DNA of 5,777 nt from Methylococcaceae bacterium (GTDB lineage Bacteria > Pseudomonadota > Gammaproteobacteria > Methylococcales > Methylomonadaceae). Where the stretch lies: positions 1-5,777 of the forward strand of contig JABFST010000103.1 of NCBI GenBank assembly GCA_013140465.1, in the 5' to 3' direction. The notes below the pieces were generated by a model. That model worked only from the letters and a program-made list of their open reading frames with translations. It was not told the origin of the DNA and ran no database searches. Shown piece after piece: positions 1 to 5,757 of this stretch. Every line of letters begins with the position of its first letter. Position 1 is the first letter of the stretch. The translations under genes were made by a program, and so were the position numbers.

Positions 1-1
1 C

Positions 2-856
2 CCATCGACCTATTCGTCGATCATTTCCACCTTACAGGCACGCGAATATGTCACCTTGGACAACAAACGCTTCCATCCCACCGATGTCGGTCGTATCGTC
101 AATAAATTCTTAACCGAACACTTTACCAAATACGTCGATTACGACTTTACCGCCAATTTGGAAGATGAGCTGGATGCGGTATCGCGCGGAGAAAAAGATT
201 GGATTCCGTTAATGCACGATTTTTGGCAGCCATTTACGCGCCTAATCCATGAAAAAGAAGAAAGCGTGCAGCGCAAAGATGTCACCCAAGAAGCCATAGA
301 CGAAAAATGCCCCGAATGCGGCAACCCACTATCCATCCGTTTGGGCAGGAATGGGCGTTTTATCGGCTGCACCCATTACCCAGAATGCTCGTACACGCGT
401 AACTTAAATGACGATGCCAGCGCCACAGACGAACCGGAAACGGTAGAAGGCCGCGAATGCCCACTCTGCGCATCGCCGCTGGTGTTTAAAACCGGACGTT
501 ACGGCAAGTTTATCGGTTGTAGTGCCTACCCCAAATGCCGCCACATCGAACCTTTAGAAAAACCCGCCGACACCGGGGTTGAATGCCCAAAATGTAAAAA
601 AGGCACGATACTCAAACGCAAATCACGCAACGGCAAAATATTTTATTCCTGCTCGGGCTACCCTAAATGTGATTATGCGCTCTGGAATGCACCCATTAAA
701 GAAAGCTGCCCCAATTGCCAATGGCCCCTGCTAACGGTAAAAGAAACCAAGCGGCGCGGCGTGGAAAAAGTCTGCCCGCAAAAAGACTGCGGCTATAGCA
801 CCCCCTACGAAGGCGACCCTGCCGACGTGCAAGGCCCCAAAGAAACCGTCGCCTAA
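2..856 (+). CDS. topA: DNA topoisomerase I, C-terminal part (5' truncated by window edge)
   Basis: The type IA topoisomerase relaxes negatively supercoiled DNA in the cytoplasm through a transient 5'-phosphotyrosine break. The frame is open from the left edge, so this is the last 284 residues of a longer gene. A TTG at 56 is internal, not the start, because the family motif PSTYSSIISTLQ is already readable upstream from nt 2. Next come the conserved core end (RFHPTDVG, then YVDYDFTANLEDELDAVSRGE) and four C-terminal tetracysteine zinc clusters. Counting from the TTG at 56 as residue 1, their cysteines are 85/88/105/111, 135/138/155/161, 177/180/199/205 and 218/221/240/245. The catalytic tyrosine and Toprim domain lie outside the window. 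The protein ends soon after cluster four, so it lacks the long extra C-terminal tail of the E. coli enzyme. Stop is TAA at 854-856. Identity is very secure from the motif series. A housekeeping gene, it probably has no functional link to the genes that follow. Confidence 0.97.
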   Translation, partial: PSTYSSIISTLQAREYVTLDNKRFHPTDVGRIVNKFLTEHFTKYVDYDFTANLEDELDAVSRGEKDWIPLMHDFWQPFTRLIHEKEESVQRKDVTQEAIDEKCPECGNPLSIRLGRNGRFIGCTHYPECSYTRNLNDDASATDEPETVEGRECPLCASPLVFKTGRYGKFIGCSAYPKCRHIEPLEKPADTGVECPKCKKGTILKRKSRNGKIFYSCSGYPKCDYALWNAPIKESCPNCQWPLLTVKETKRRGVEKVCPQKDCGYSTPYEGDPADVQGPKETVA

Positions 857-1204
857 TATTTGCCCGTTGTTAAGCGGAACGCCACAGGCCAGGTTGGCAG
901 ATAGCCATCTGGCCTATGCGCGAGGCTTAAAGACCCCATAAATAAGGTATGGCCTCCCCCTCTTAATGCCAACTAAGCCTTTCTGTTGCCTTTAAGCCCA
1001 GACTCCAAACGGCAACCTGCCCTTAAAAAATTGATTTGCATCGTACAATCTATGTTATTCATAGCTATCATGTCTTTACCAAGTGTTTCTGAAATCTATT
1101 TTAGACATAACTGCCCCGCCAATATCGCCTAATAACGTGGGACTCCAGCCAATCTAATAGACGGTTTTTCCTAAAACGCCCCAGCTTATCCCTACACTAT
1201 CCCC
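857..1204. other. 348-base intergenic region between topA and the FAD oxidoreductase gene
   Basis: No convincing gene or tRNA is seen on either strand. It holds a strong stem-loop at 886-915 (listed separately). A short palindrome CTATG-ttatt-CATAG lies at 1050-1064. A 6-bp inverted pair GTTGCC/GGCAAC is at 985-990 and 1011-1016, crossed by TTTAAG/CTTAAA at 991-996 and 1022-1027. The stretch from about 1020 to 1110 is A+T-rich and is where a promoter for the downstream pair would be expected. I found no -35/-10 pair of good quality: TACAAT at 1044-1049 lacks a reasonable -35 partner. An in-frame TAA at 1172-1174 closes the downstream gene's frame, so that gene does not extend into this gap. 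Confidence 0.7.
886..915 (+). terminator. Stem-loop just downstream of topA, candidate terminator without a T-run
   Basis: AGGCCAG at 886-892 pairs perfectly with CTGGCCT at 909-915. The helix continues through a G·U and a U-A pair, one bulged U at 895, and GGC/GCC (896-898 with 904-906), closing on the five-base loop AGATA. That is about 12 pairs beginning 30 bases after the topA stop. The position fits a transcript-end structure, but no T-tract follows on either strand. It could therefore be a 3'-end stabilising hairpin or a factor-dependent stop rather than a classical intrinsic terminator. The G·U pair favours function in + strand RNA. Confidence 0.45.
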
Positions 1205-2722
1205 ATGACACTATCAAATGCACAAGCTTGTGACGTATTGGTCATCGGTGGCGGCCCTGCGGGCCTGACTGCCGCCTATTTGCTCACCAAAAACAGCAGC
1301 AAGTCGGTGGTCGTGCTGGAAGCCGACCCTCAACATGTCGGCGGCATCAGCCGCACCGAACAACACCAAGGCTATTTGTTTGACATAGGCGGACACCGCT
1401 TTTTCTCCAAAAGCCAAGAAGTCGAAGCCTTGTGGCGAGAAATTTTGCCGGATGATTTTCTGGACAGGCCGCGCACCTCAAGAATCTTGTATCGGGGCTT
1501 GTTTTACAGTTATCCGCTACGCGCTTTTGAGGCACTCAAAAATTTAGGCATATTTGAAAGTGCCAGATGTGTGCTGTCTTACGCATGGCGTCGCATGTAT
1601 CCAGTCAATCCGCCGCGTTCCTTCCATGATTGGGTAGCCAACCAATTTGGCGAACGCTTGTTTAGCATTTTTTTTAAAACCTACACCGAAAAAGTCTGGG
1701 GCATGAGTTGCGATGACATTTCCGCCGATTGGGCCGCGCAACGCATTAAAGGCTTAAATCTGGTCACGGCGGTGGTATCGGCCCTGCGCAAATCGCTAGG
1801 CTGGCAGCGGCCTGGCAAAGCGGGCGATAAAGTGGTTAAAACCCTGATTGAAAGCTTTCGTTACCCCCGGCGCGGGCCCGGCATGATGTGGGATGCCGCC
1901 GCACAAAAAACCCGCGCCCAAGGCGGGGCTATCCACATGGGCATGAAAGTGGTGGCGTTATCATGGGATGCCAACACCGCCTTATGGTCTGTGTCGGCCA
2001 CCACACCCACAGGCGAACACCAGACCTTTGTCGCCCGCCAAGTAATCTCGTCGGCAGCAATGCGCGACATCGTAACGGCTTGTACACCACGCCCTGAGTG
2101 CGCCGACTTGGCGGCTAAACTTAAGTACCGCGACTTTATTACCGTTGCCGTGATGCTTAACACCGCCCCAAGCTTTAACGACAATTGGATTTATATCCAC
2201 GACCCCAACGTAAAAGTCGGGCGCGTACAAAACTTTTCTTCGTGGTCGCCAGAAATGGTTCCAGCTGCCGATAAGGCGTGCTTAGGTTTGGAATATTTTT
2301 GTTTTGAACATGATGCGCTGTGGGACTCGGCCGATGCCGACCTGATTGAACTGGCGGTTTCAGAATTGGCCACCCTGCACTTGGCGCAGCGCGAACAAGT
2401 CATCGGCGCCAAAGTCATCCGGCAAATGAAAGCCTATCCGGTTTACGATGCCGACTACAAAAGCATCGTCGAAACCATACGCCTAGAATTTCAACAGCGT
2501 TTTCCTACCCTGCATTTCGTGGGCCGCAACGGGATGCACAAATACAACAACCAAGACCACGCGATGATGACCGCGATGCTCACGGTCGAAAACATACTGG
2601 CAGGTCATGCCCGCTTTAACATTTGGGACGTGAATGAAGACGCGGAATATCATGAAGAAACCAGTGACGACCGCAAACAAGCCTTGAACAGCCTCCACAG
2701 CATACCCACGACGAGGACTTGA
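1205..2722 (+). CDS. FAD-dependent oxidoreductase, UDP-galactopyranose mutase/protoporphyrinogen oxidase-like
   Basis: A cytoplasmic flavoprotein of 505 residues, full length for this type. The N-terminus is a Rossmann FAD-binding fold: VLVIGGGPAGL with the GxGxxG glycines at residues 15-20, an acidic Glu39 at the end of the second strand (VVVLEA), then GGIS (46-49) and GGHRFF (62-67), the flavin-contacting signature seen in UDP-galactopyranose mutase-like proteins. The C-terminal FAD-binding segment is FVGRNGMHKYNNQDHAMMT (438-456), followed by a WDVNEDAEYHEE tail (474-485). These are known hallmarks of a family usually annotated only as NAD(P)/FAD-dependent oxidoreductase. The true substrate is not determined. 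The link to envelope glycosylation is inferred from the gene directly downstream. ATG 1205 is the only start, since TAA lies in frame at 1172-1174. No Shine-Dalgarno sequence is visible before it. Alternatives are a carotenoid- or hopanoid-type amine oxidase (HpnE-like), which the neighbour makes less likely. Confidence 0.85.
   Translation: MTLSNAQACDVLVIGGGPAGLTAAYLLTKNSSKSVVVLEADPQHVGGISRTEQHQGYLFDIGGHRFFSKSQEVEALWREILPDDFLDRPRTSRILYRGLFYSYPLRAFEALKNLGIFESARCVLSYAWRRMYPVNPPRSFHDWVANQFGERLFSIFFKTYTEKVWGMSCDDISADWAAQRIKGLNLVTAVVSALRKSLGWQRPGKAGDKVVKTLIESFRYPRRGPGMMWDAAAQKTRAQGGAIHMGMKVVALSWDANTALWSVSATTPTGEHQTFVARQVISSAAMRDIVTACTPRPECADLAAKLKYRDFITVAVMLNTAPSFNDNWIYIHDPNVKVGRVQNFSSWSPEMVPAADKACLGLEYFCFEHDALWDSADADLIELAVSELATLHLAQREQVIGAKVIRQMKAYPVYDADYKSIVETIRLEFQQRFPTLHFVGRNGMHKYNNQDHAMMTAMLTVENILAGHARFNIWDVNEDAEYHEETSDDRKQALNSLHSIPTTRT
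2713..2717 (+). promoter_or_regulatory. Shine-Dalgarno GAGGA deciding the GtrA-GT39 start
   Basis: GAGGA lies inside the last codons of the FAD oxidoreductase gene. It is only one base before the TTG at 2719 but seven bases before the GTG at 2725, which is normal spacing. This favours GTG 2725 as the start. With that start the two genes are separated by two bases. With TTG 2719 they would overlap by four bases (TTGA). Either arrangement implies translational coupling. Confidence 0.55.
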
Positions 2723-2724
2723 GG

Positions 2725-4740
2725 GTGTTTTTGAGTTATGTTGCAGTCAGCGTTTTGGCCTTGGTGCTCGACTACTCCACCTTGCTGGGGATGGTGCGCT
2801 TAGCCCATTACGACCCTAGCCTGTCGGCGGCGGTCAGCTATATGGTAGGGGCAATGCTGCATTATGGCTTATCGCGCCGCTTTGTGTTTGCCCCCGGTTG
2901 GCTGCATGGCAAACGCCACGGCGAATTCGCGGCGTTTATGGCGACCAGCCTGGTTGGCACCGGCATTACGACCCTGATTATTTTTATCAACAACCACTAT
3001 GCCCTTAGCGGTTTGTTTTGGGCAAAAACCTGTTCCGTGCTAGTCAGTTTTATTTGCACTTATTTTCTAAGAAAGCACTTTGTGTTCGCAAGCCCCGACA
3101 CGGTCGCAACCATGCCCAAACCCAGACATTTAAGCTTGGTTTTAGGCATTTTTCCAACGCTGGCACTGCGCGGACGGCAACTGCCCGCGTGGTCAGTCGC
3201 GGGCAGCCTCATAGGGCTAGCGGCAGTCATATTGTGCCGCCATTTAGGGCAGCCTTGGAATGGCACCGATGGTGGTGATGGCGCGCTGTTTAGCGCCATT
3301 GCGCATAACTATCTCCAGTATGGCATCTTCAACATCCACTTTGGGCAAGCTACCAACATGGCTCCCGTTAGCCAATTAACGGACTTGCATTATTACCAAC
3401 ACCACCCACCCTTACTGCCTTTGCTAATCGCAGCCAGCTTCGCCGTTTTTGGCGAACACGAAGCCGCCGCCCGCCTCGTGCCTTGTGCCGCCACACTGGT
3501 CAGTCTGATAGTGTTCTACCGTCTTAGTGTGCGCGGCTTTGGCAAAGGCTTGGCCTTATTGGCCTTGTTTATTTTTGCCAGTTATCCAGGGATTTTGTTT
3601 TATGGCCGAAAAGTAGGTTTTGAAGCCGTTACCCTGTGCCTGATGCTGCTAGCCATCGCTAGCTATATAGAGCTGCTGTCCAAACGCACGCTTGCCCATG
3701 CCCTTGCACTCGGGGTATTTTTGCTGGCGGCGTTGTTGAGCGATTGGCCCGCTTATTTTTTAAGCCTCGCATTCGCCATACACTATGCGTTTTATACACC
3801 CAAGCACCGCTGGCAATGGCTGGTATCTAGTGCCTTTTTACTGTTGCCTGTATTGGTGTTTGGCTGGTTTGAATATCAGGCCAGCTTAGTAGTCGCCAAC
3901 AGCCTTACCGACTTGCTCCACCAAGGTATGGCTTATGCGGGCTTGATTAGCCCCGACTCGGCATTGGCAAAAACCTATGTCGAAGCGGTGCTGGACTTTA
4001 CCCCTAAGCAATATTTTCTGCGGCTGTCCGAGAACATGGACAAGATGTTCGCCTACCCGATATTGTTGTGTTCATTATTGGGACTGTGGCACATCAAAAA
4101 ACTGGCGGAATTGCCACGCTTTTTAATCGCCACCACTCTGTTTATAGGCATAGCCAATTGCGTTTTGTTTTACCGCAACGTGTTTTTTCTGGAATTGTGG
4201 ATTTATTATCTTGCCGTGCCGCTGTCTTGGTTGGCGGCTTTAGAATTACAAACACTGGTGGGGGCGGGGCTGGCATCCAAAGCCTTAGGCCATTATTCTG
4301 CCAGAAGGGCATGGGGCTTTGTCGTGGTGTTGGTGTTGGTGGGGGCGGCACCAAGGTTAATGGCCTTCCACAACCAACAAGTGCGGGTGTTGCCTGAACA
4401 CACCTTAGAACTGGCCTCTTTTATGCCCGCTTTGGCGGAGCAAATCAAACACCGCTCCTACCCTGACGCATTGATTGCCAGCAACCTGAACCTACCGCGC
4501 CCAGTGCTGTATTATGCGCAACGGGAAATAAAAGGCGGCGTAAGTTCCGTTGCGGCTTTACCCAACCAGGAACATATCCCGCGCTATTTTCTGCTCTACC
4601 CTAACCCAAGCCAACAAACAACGGCCTTGCACCAACAACTGCTGGCACTCGGCACACCCCAAGCATTCACCGTGCAAGCACATCGGTTTTTGTGGTTTAA
4701 CTTAGATGCTTTAGCAACCCACAAGCACTCAGCACGCTAA
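2725..4740 (+). CDS. GtrA domain fused to GT39/ArnT-like membrane glycosyltransferase
   Basis: An inner-membrane protein of about 671 residues; numbering here counts from the in-frame TTG at 2719. Residues 4-125 form a GtrA domain: four hydrophobic helices, with the charged LSRRFVF after helix two and LRKHFVF after helix four, both typical of the family. GtrA proteins are thought to flip polyprenyl-phosphate sugars. From about 156 to 550 follows a multi-span GT-C region resembling PMT_2/GT39. An acidic first extracytoplasmic loop reads GTDGGDGALFSAIAHNYL (182-199, candidate catalytic or metal-binding Asp184/Asp187). HHPPLLPLL is at 228-236, YGRKVGFE at 295-302 and SDWPAYF at 341-347. A hydrophilic tail of about 120 residues ends it, presumably periplasmic. 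The frame is continuous, so the join is not a frameshift. The acceptor and the sugar cannot be read from sequence. It is co-transcribed with the FAD enzyme gene just upstream. GTG 2725 is preferred for its Shine-Dalgarno. Confidence 0.88.
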   Translation: MFLSYVAVSVLALVLDYSTLLGMVRLAHYDPSLSAAVSYMVGAMLHYGLSRRFVFAPGWLHGKRHGEFAAFMATSLVGTGITTLIIFINNHYALSGLFWAKTCSVLVSFICTYFLRKHFVFASPDTVATMPKPRHLSLVLGIFPTLALRGRQLPAWSVAGSLIGLAAVILCRHLGQPWNGTDGGDGALFSAIAHNYLQYGIFNIHFGQATNMAPVSQLTDLHYYQHHPPLLPLLIAASFAVFGEHEAAARLVPCAATLVSLIVFYRLSVRGFGKGLALLALFIFASYPGILFYGRKVGFEAVTLCLMLLAIASYIELLSKRTLAHALALGVFLLAALLSDWPAYFLSLAFAIHYAFYTPKHRWQWLVSSAFLLLPVLVFGWFEYQASLVVANSLTDLLHQGMAYAGLISPDSALAKTYVEAVLDFTPKQYFLRLSENMDKMFAYPILLCSLLGLWHIKKLAELPRFLIATTLFIGIANCVLFYRNVFFLELWIYYLAVPLSWLAALELQTLVGAGLASKALGHYSARRAWGFVVVLVLVGAAPRLMAFHNQQVRVLPEHTLELASFMPALAEQIKHRSYPDALIASNLNLPRPVLYYAQREIKGGVSSVAALPNQEHIPRYFLLYPNPSQQTTALHQQLLALGTPQAFTVQAHRFLWFNLDALATHKHSAR

Positions 4741-4743
4741 AAC

Positions 4744-4819
4744 ATCCCGTGTACTTTTGTAGTCGGCAAGACGGACTCATCAATAACCGTAAGCCGACCA
4801 CATGATATGCGGGATTTTT
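4744..4819 (+). terminator. Long nested hairpin plus T-run, likely terminator of the glycosylation operon
   Basis: The outer stem is ATCCCG (4744-4749) with CGGGAT (4810-4815). It extends inward through two G·U and two A-U pairs to 4753/4806. A middle stem is GTCGGC (4762-4767) with GCCGAC (4793-4798), extended outward across one mismatch by three pairs (4758-4760 with 4800-4802). An inner stem is ACGG/CCGT (4771-4774 with 4787-4790). About 23 pairs in all, followed by TTTTT at 4815-4819. It starts four bases after the upstream stop codon. The G·U pairs form only in + strand RNA, supporting that direction. It is longer than most intrinsic terminators, so a palindromic repeat or small structured RNA is an alternative. 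Confidence 0.55.
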
Positions 4820-4845
4820 CAGCTTAGGTTTACGGGACTGTGAAA

Positions 4846-4861
4846 GCATTGCACCCTACGG
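4846..4861 (-). repeat. Possible half of a dispersed GTAGGGTGCAAT-type palindromic repeat
   Basis: Read on the - strand this is CCGTAGGGTGCAATGC. From memory, similar GTAGGGTGC(A/G)AT... cores occur as one arm of short dispersed palindromes in several bacterial genomes, the other arm ending in GCACC. Here only one arm is intact. The neighbouring bases (about 4832-4845) give only a fragmentary partner. Only one copy lies in the window, so repetition cannot be shown from it. Confidence 0.25.
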
Positions 4862-4884
4862 TCTTTATAAAGGCTACAACCATT

Positions 4885-4924
4885 CCGCCTTACAGGTTTA
4901 ACGCACTAGGCTAGCATAAGGCGG
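4885..4924. repeat. 8-bp inverted repeat spanning the 3' end of the 74-aa gene
   Basis: CCGCCTTA (4885-4892) and TAAGGCGG (4917-4924) are perfect inverted copies separated by 24 bases. The right arm lies within the last codons of the small - strand gene and the left arm just past its stop codon. An RNA stem here could mark the transcript end on the - strand, but no T-run follows in either direction, so its role is unclear. Confidence 0.35.
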
Positions 4925-5122
4925 CAAGTCGGCATCTTCTGCACGCGCTTTTTCGTAAACCTCCCTCAGTTCCATTGCCGCGATCTCGTAAGCTTCAATT
5001 ATCTCGTCGTAATCTGCCTGTTGCGACCCAGACACTGCATCCCGCTTGGCACTGCATTGTGCGGCGATTTGGTCTATCGCTTGAATCGACATCATAAGCG
5101 CGTTCTCGCTAACTTCAAACAT
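4898..5122 (-). CDS. Small acidic hypothetical protein, 74 residues
   Basis: Not recognised. The frame is open up to an ATG at 5173, but the ATG at 5122 is the better start: GAGGAG stands six bases upstream of it, while the 5173 start has no ribosome binding site. The 74-residue product begins MFEVSENALMMSIQAIDQIA and ends LPPYASLVR. It is rich in Ala, Glu, Asp and Ile with no signal peptide or membrane span. Residues about 5-30 and 36-63 look like two amphipathic helices joined by a polar SGSQQADYD turn, suggesting a helical hairpin or short coiled coil. It has a single cysteine (residue 23). It runs convergent with the glycosylation genes and 128 bases downstream of the RTX-type frame. A -10-like TATATT is at 5196-5191 on the - strand but lacks a good -35. 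The clear ribosome binding site and protein-like composition make it a likely real gene. Function unknown. Confidence 0.65.
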   Translation of the reverse strand: MFEVSENALMMSIQAIDQIAAQCSAKRDAVSGSQQADYDEIIEAYEIAAMELREVYEKARAEDADLPPYASLVR

Positions 5123-5128
5123 TGTTAT

Positions 5129-5134
5129 CTCCTC
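5129..5134 (-). promoter_or_regulatory. Shine-Dalgarno GAGGAG of the 74-aa gene
   Basis: On the - strand GAGGAG ends six bases before the ATG at 5122-5120. It is a strong match and lies inside the longer open frame that starts at 5173, so it argues for the shorter 74-residue product. Confidence 0.7.
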
Positions 5135-5229
5135 GAAAAAATTCAGGCTGCTATCAACCGAGACTAATACCATGTCGAGTTTCGATAGAAAATATACCCA
5201 GATTGTGGCGATACCTACAGGCTTACAAT

Positions 5230-5242
5230 CCTGAAAATCAGG
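5230..5242. repeat. Short perfect palindrome after the RTX frame
   Basis: CCTGA-AAA-TCAGG, a 5-bp stem with a three-base loop, begins eight bases past the stop of the RTX frame on the - strand. It could be a small transcript-end hairpin, but no T-run follows on the - strand (the next bases are ATTGTAAG), so it is not a convincing terminator. Confidence 0.25.
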
Positions 5243-5250
5243 GACATTTG

Positions 5251-5730
5251 CTAAAAAATAAAATCACCCGCATCTAAGGTGCTAGCTTTAACACCGATCA
5301 ATGTGAGTTGAAAATCGAGATTATTAACGCCTTCAATACCAATAATAGTATTTCCACCACTACTCTCAATCGAAATATCTTTAGAAGAAATTGTAAAACC
5401 TGATAAATCAATACTGTCTTGATTGCCTACCTTGTCACCAAAACCTTTGATGGTGTCTTGCCCGTCGCCCCAAGCAAATACAAATATATCATTACCTGCG
5501 CCACCCGTTAAAATGTCGCTGCCTACTTGACCATATATCATATCGTTGCCGATACCACCGAATATCAAATCACCACCCTCACCGCCATAAATAATATCGT
5601 TGCCTGCACCGCCATCAAGCTTATTTGACCAATTGTTACCGATAATGATGTTGGCTCTTCCCGATTTCGTGGGGTGACCACTACATATAGTGTTAGGCAT
5701 GGCCAAATAACCGCCTACCTTCGACATCAA
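5251..5730 (-). CDS. RTX (hemolysin-type calcium-binding) repeat protein, short or 5'-truncated
   Basis: RTX proteins are exported unfolded by type I secretion and fold outside the cell on binding Ca2+. The frame from TTG 5730 gives 159 residues; ATG 5727 and ATG 5700 are alternative starts, none with a good ribosome binding site. Five consecutive nonapeptides are visible at about residues 40-84: GGAGNDIIY, GGEGGDLIF, GGIGNDMIY, a weaker GQVGSDILT, and GGAGNDIFV. Then comes the usual flank FAWGDGQDTIKGFGD...DSIDLSGF (85-112). The end, LDAGDFIF, resembles known C-terminal type I secretion signals (acidic residue then hydrophobics). RTX-like sequence starts near residue 24 (SGRANIIIGNN). The preceding 23 residues look unlike the family, and an in-frame stop lies at 5757-5755. 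It has no signal peptide, catalytic domain or secretion genes beside it. Either it is a small RTX protein or, about equally likely, the remnant tail of a larger adhesin or hydrolase. It is visibly richer in A+T than the left genes. Confidence 0.7.
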   Translation of the reverse strand: MMSKVGGYLAMPNTICSGHPTKSGRANIIIGNNWSNKLDGGAGNDIIYGGEGGDLIFGGIGNDMIYGQVGSDILTGGAGNDIFVFAWGDGQDTIKGFGDKVGNQDSIDLSGFTISSKDISIESSGGNTIIGIEGVNNLDFQLTLIGVKASTLDAGDFIF

Positions 5731-5757
5731 GCCAGATATGCTGGAATAACCGGCCTA
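5706..5757. repeat. Imperfect direct repeat at the upstream edge of the RTX frame
   Basis: AATAACCGCCTA (5706-5717) recurs as AATAACCGGCCTA (5745-5757), differing by one inserted G, with starts 39 bases apart. The copies flank and overlap the possible start codons of the RTX frame, and the downstream copy contains that frame's upstream in-frame stop. The window ends too soon to tell whether more copies follow. Confidence 0.35.

Noticed and set aside
56..58. TTG at 56 as the start of a separate small zinc-ribbon protein.
   Set aside because: The frame is open to the window edge and the upstream codons read as the conserved TopA motif PSTYSSIISTLQ, so this is the middle of topA.
1031..1103. 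Promoter-like hexamers TTGATT (1031), TACAAT (1044), TTTACC (1075) and TATTTT (1097).
   Set aside because: No pair combines good matches with 16-18 base spacing. TTTACC/TATTTT has a 16-base spacer but only four of six matches each, too weak to list as a promoter.
1861..2230. Several - and + strand open frames of 69-107 codons inside the FAD oxidoreductase gene.
   Set aside because: They lie wholly within a gene with full family motifs, have no ribosome sites or recognisable domains, and have the composition of antisense or shifted frames.
4068..4397. A 109-codon + strand frame and a 70-codon - strand proline-rich frame inside the glycosyltransferase gene.
   Set aside because: The Gly- and Pro-rich runs come from GGTGTTGGTG-like codons of membrane residues read in other frames. 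They are shadows of the GT39 region.
4767..4783. On the - strand, TTGATGAGTCCGTCTTG resembles the CUGAUGAGUCCGU part of a hammerhead ribozyme core.
   Set aside because: The first C is T, the matching stem II strand and the required GAAA are missing, and no cleavage-site helices fit. The segment is better explained as the loop and inner stem of the nested hairpin.
5692..5698. GTTAGGC matches the GTTRRRY core of integron attC sites.
   Set aside because: No RYYYAAC partner at the proper distance on the same strand, no paired inner boxes, and no integrase or cassette series. A seven-base degenerate match is expected by chance.
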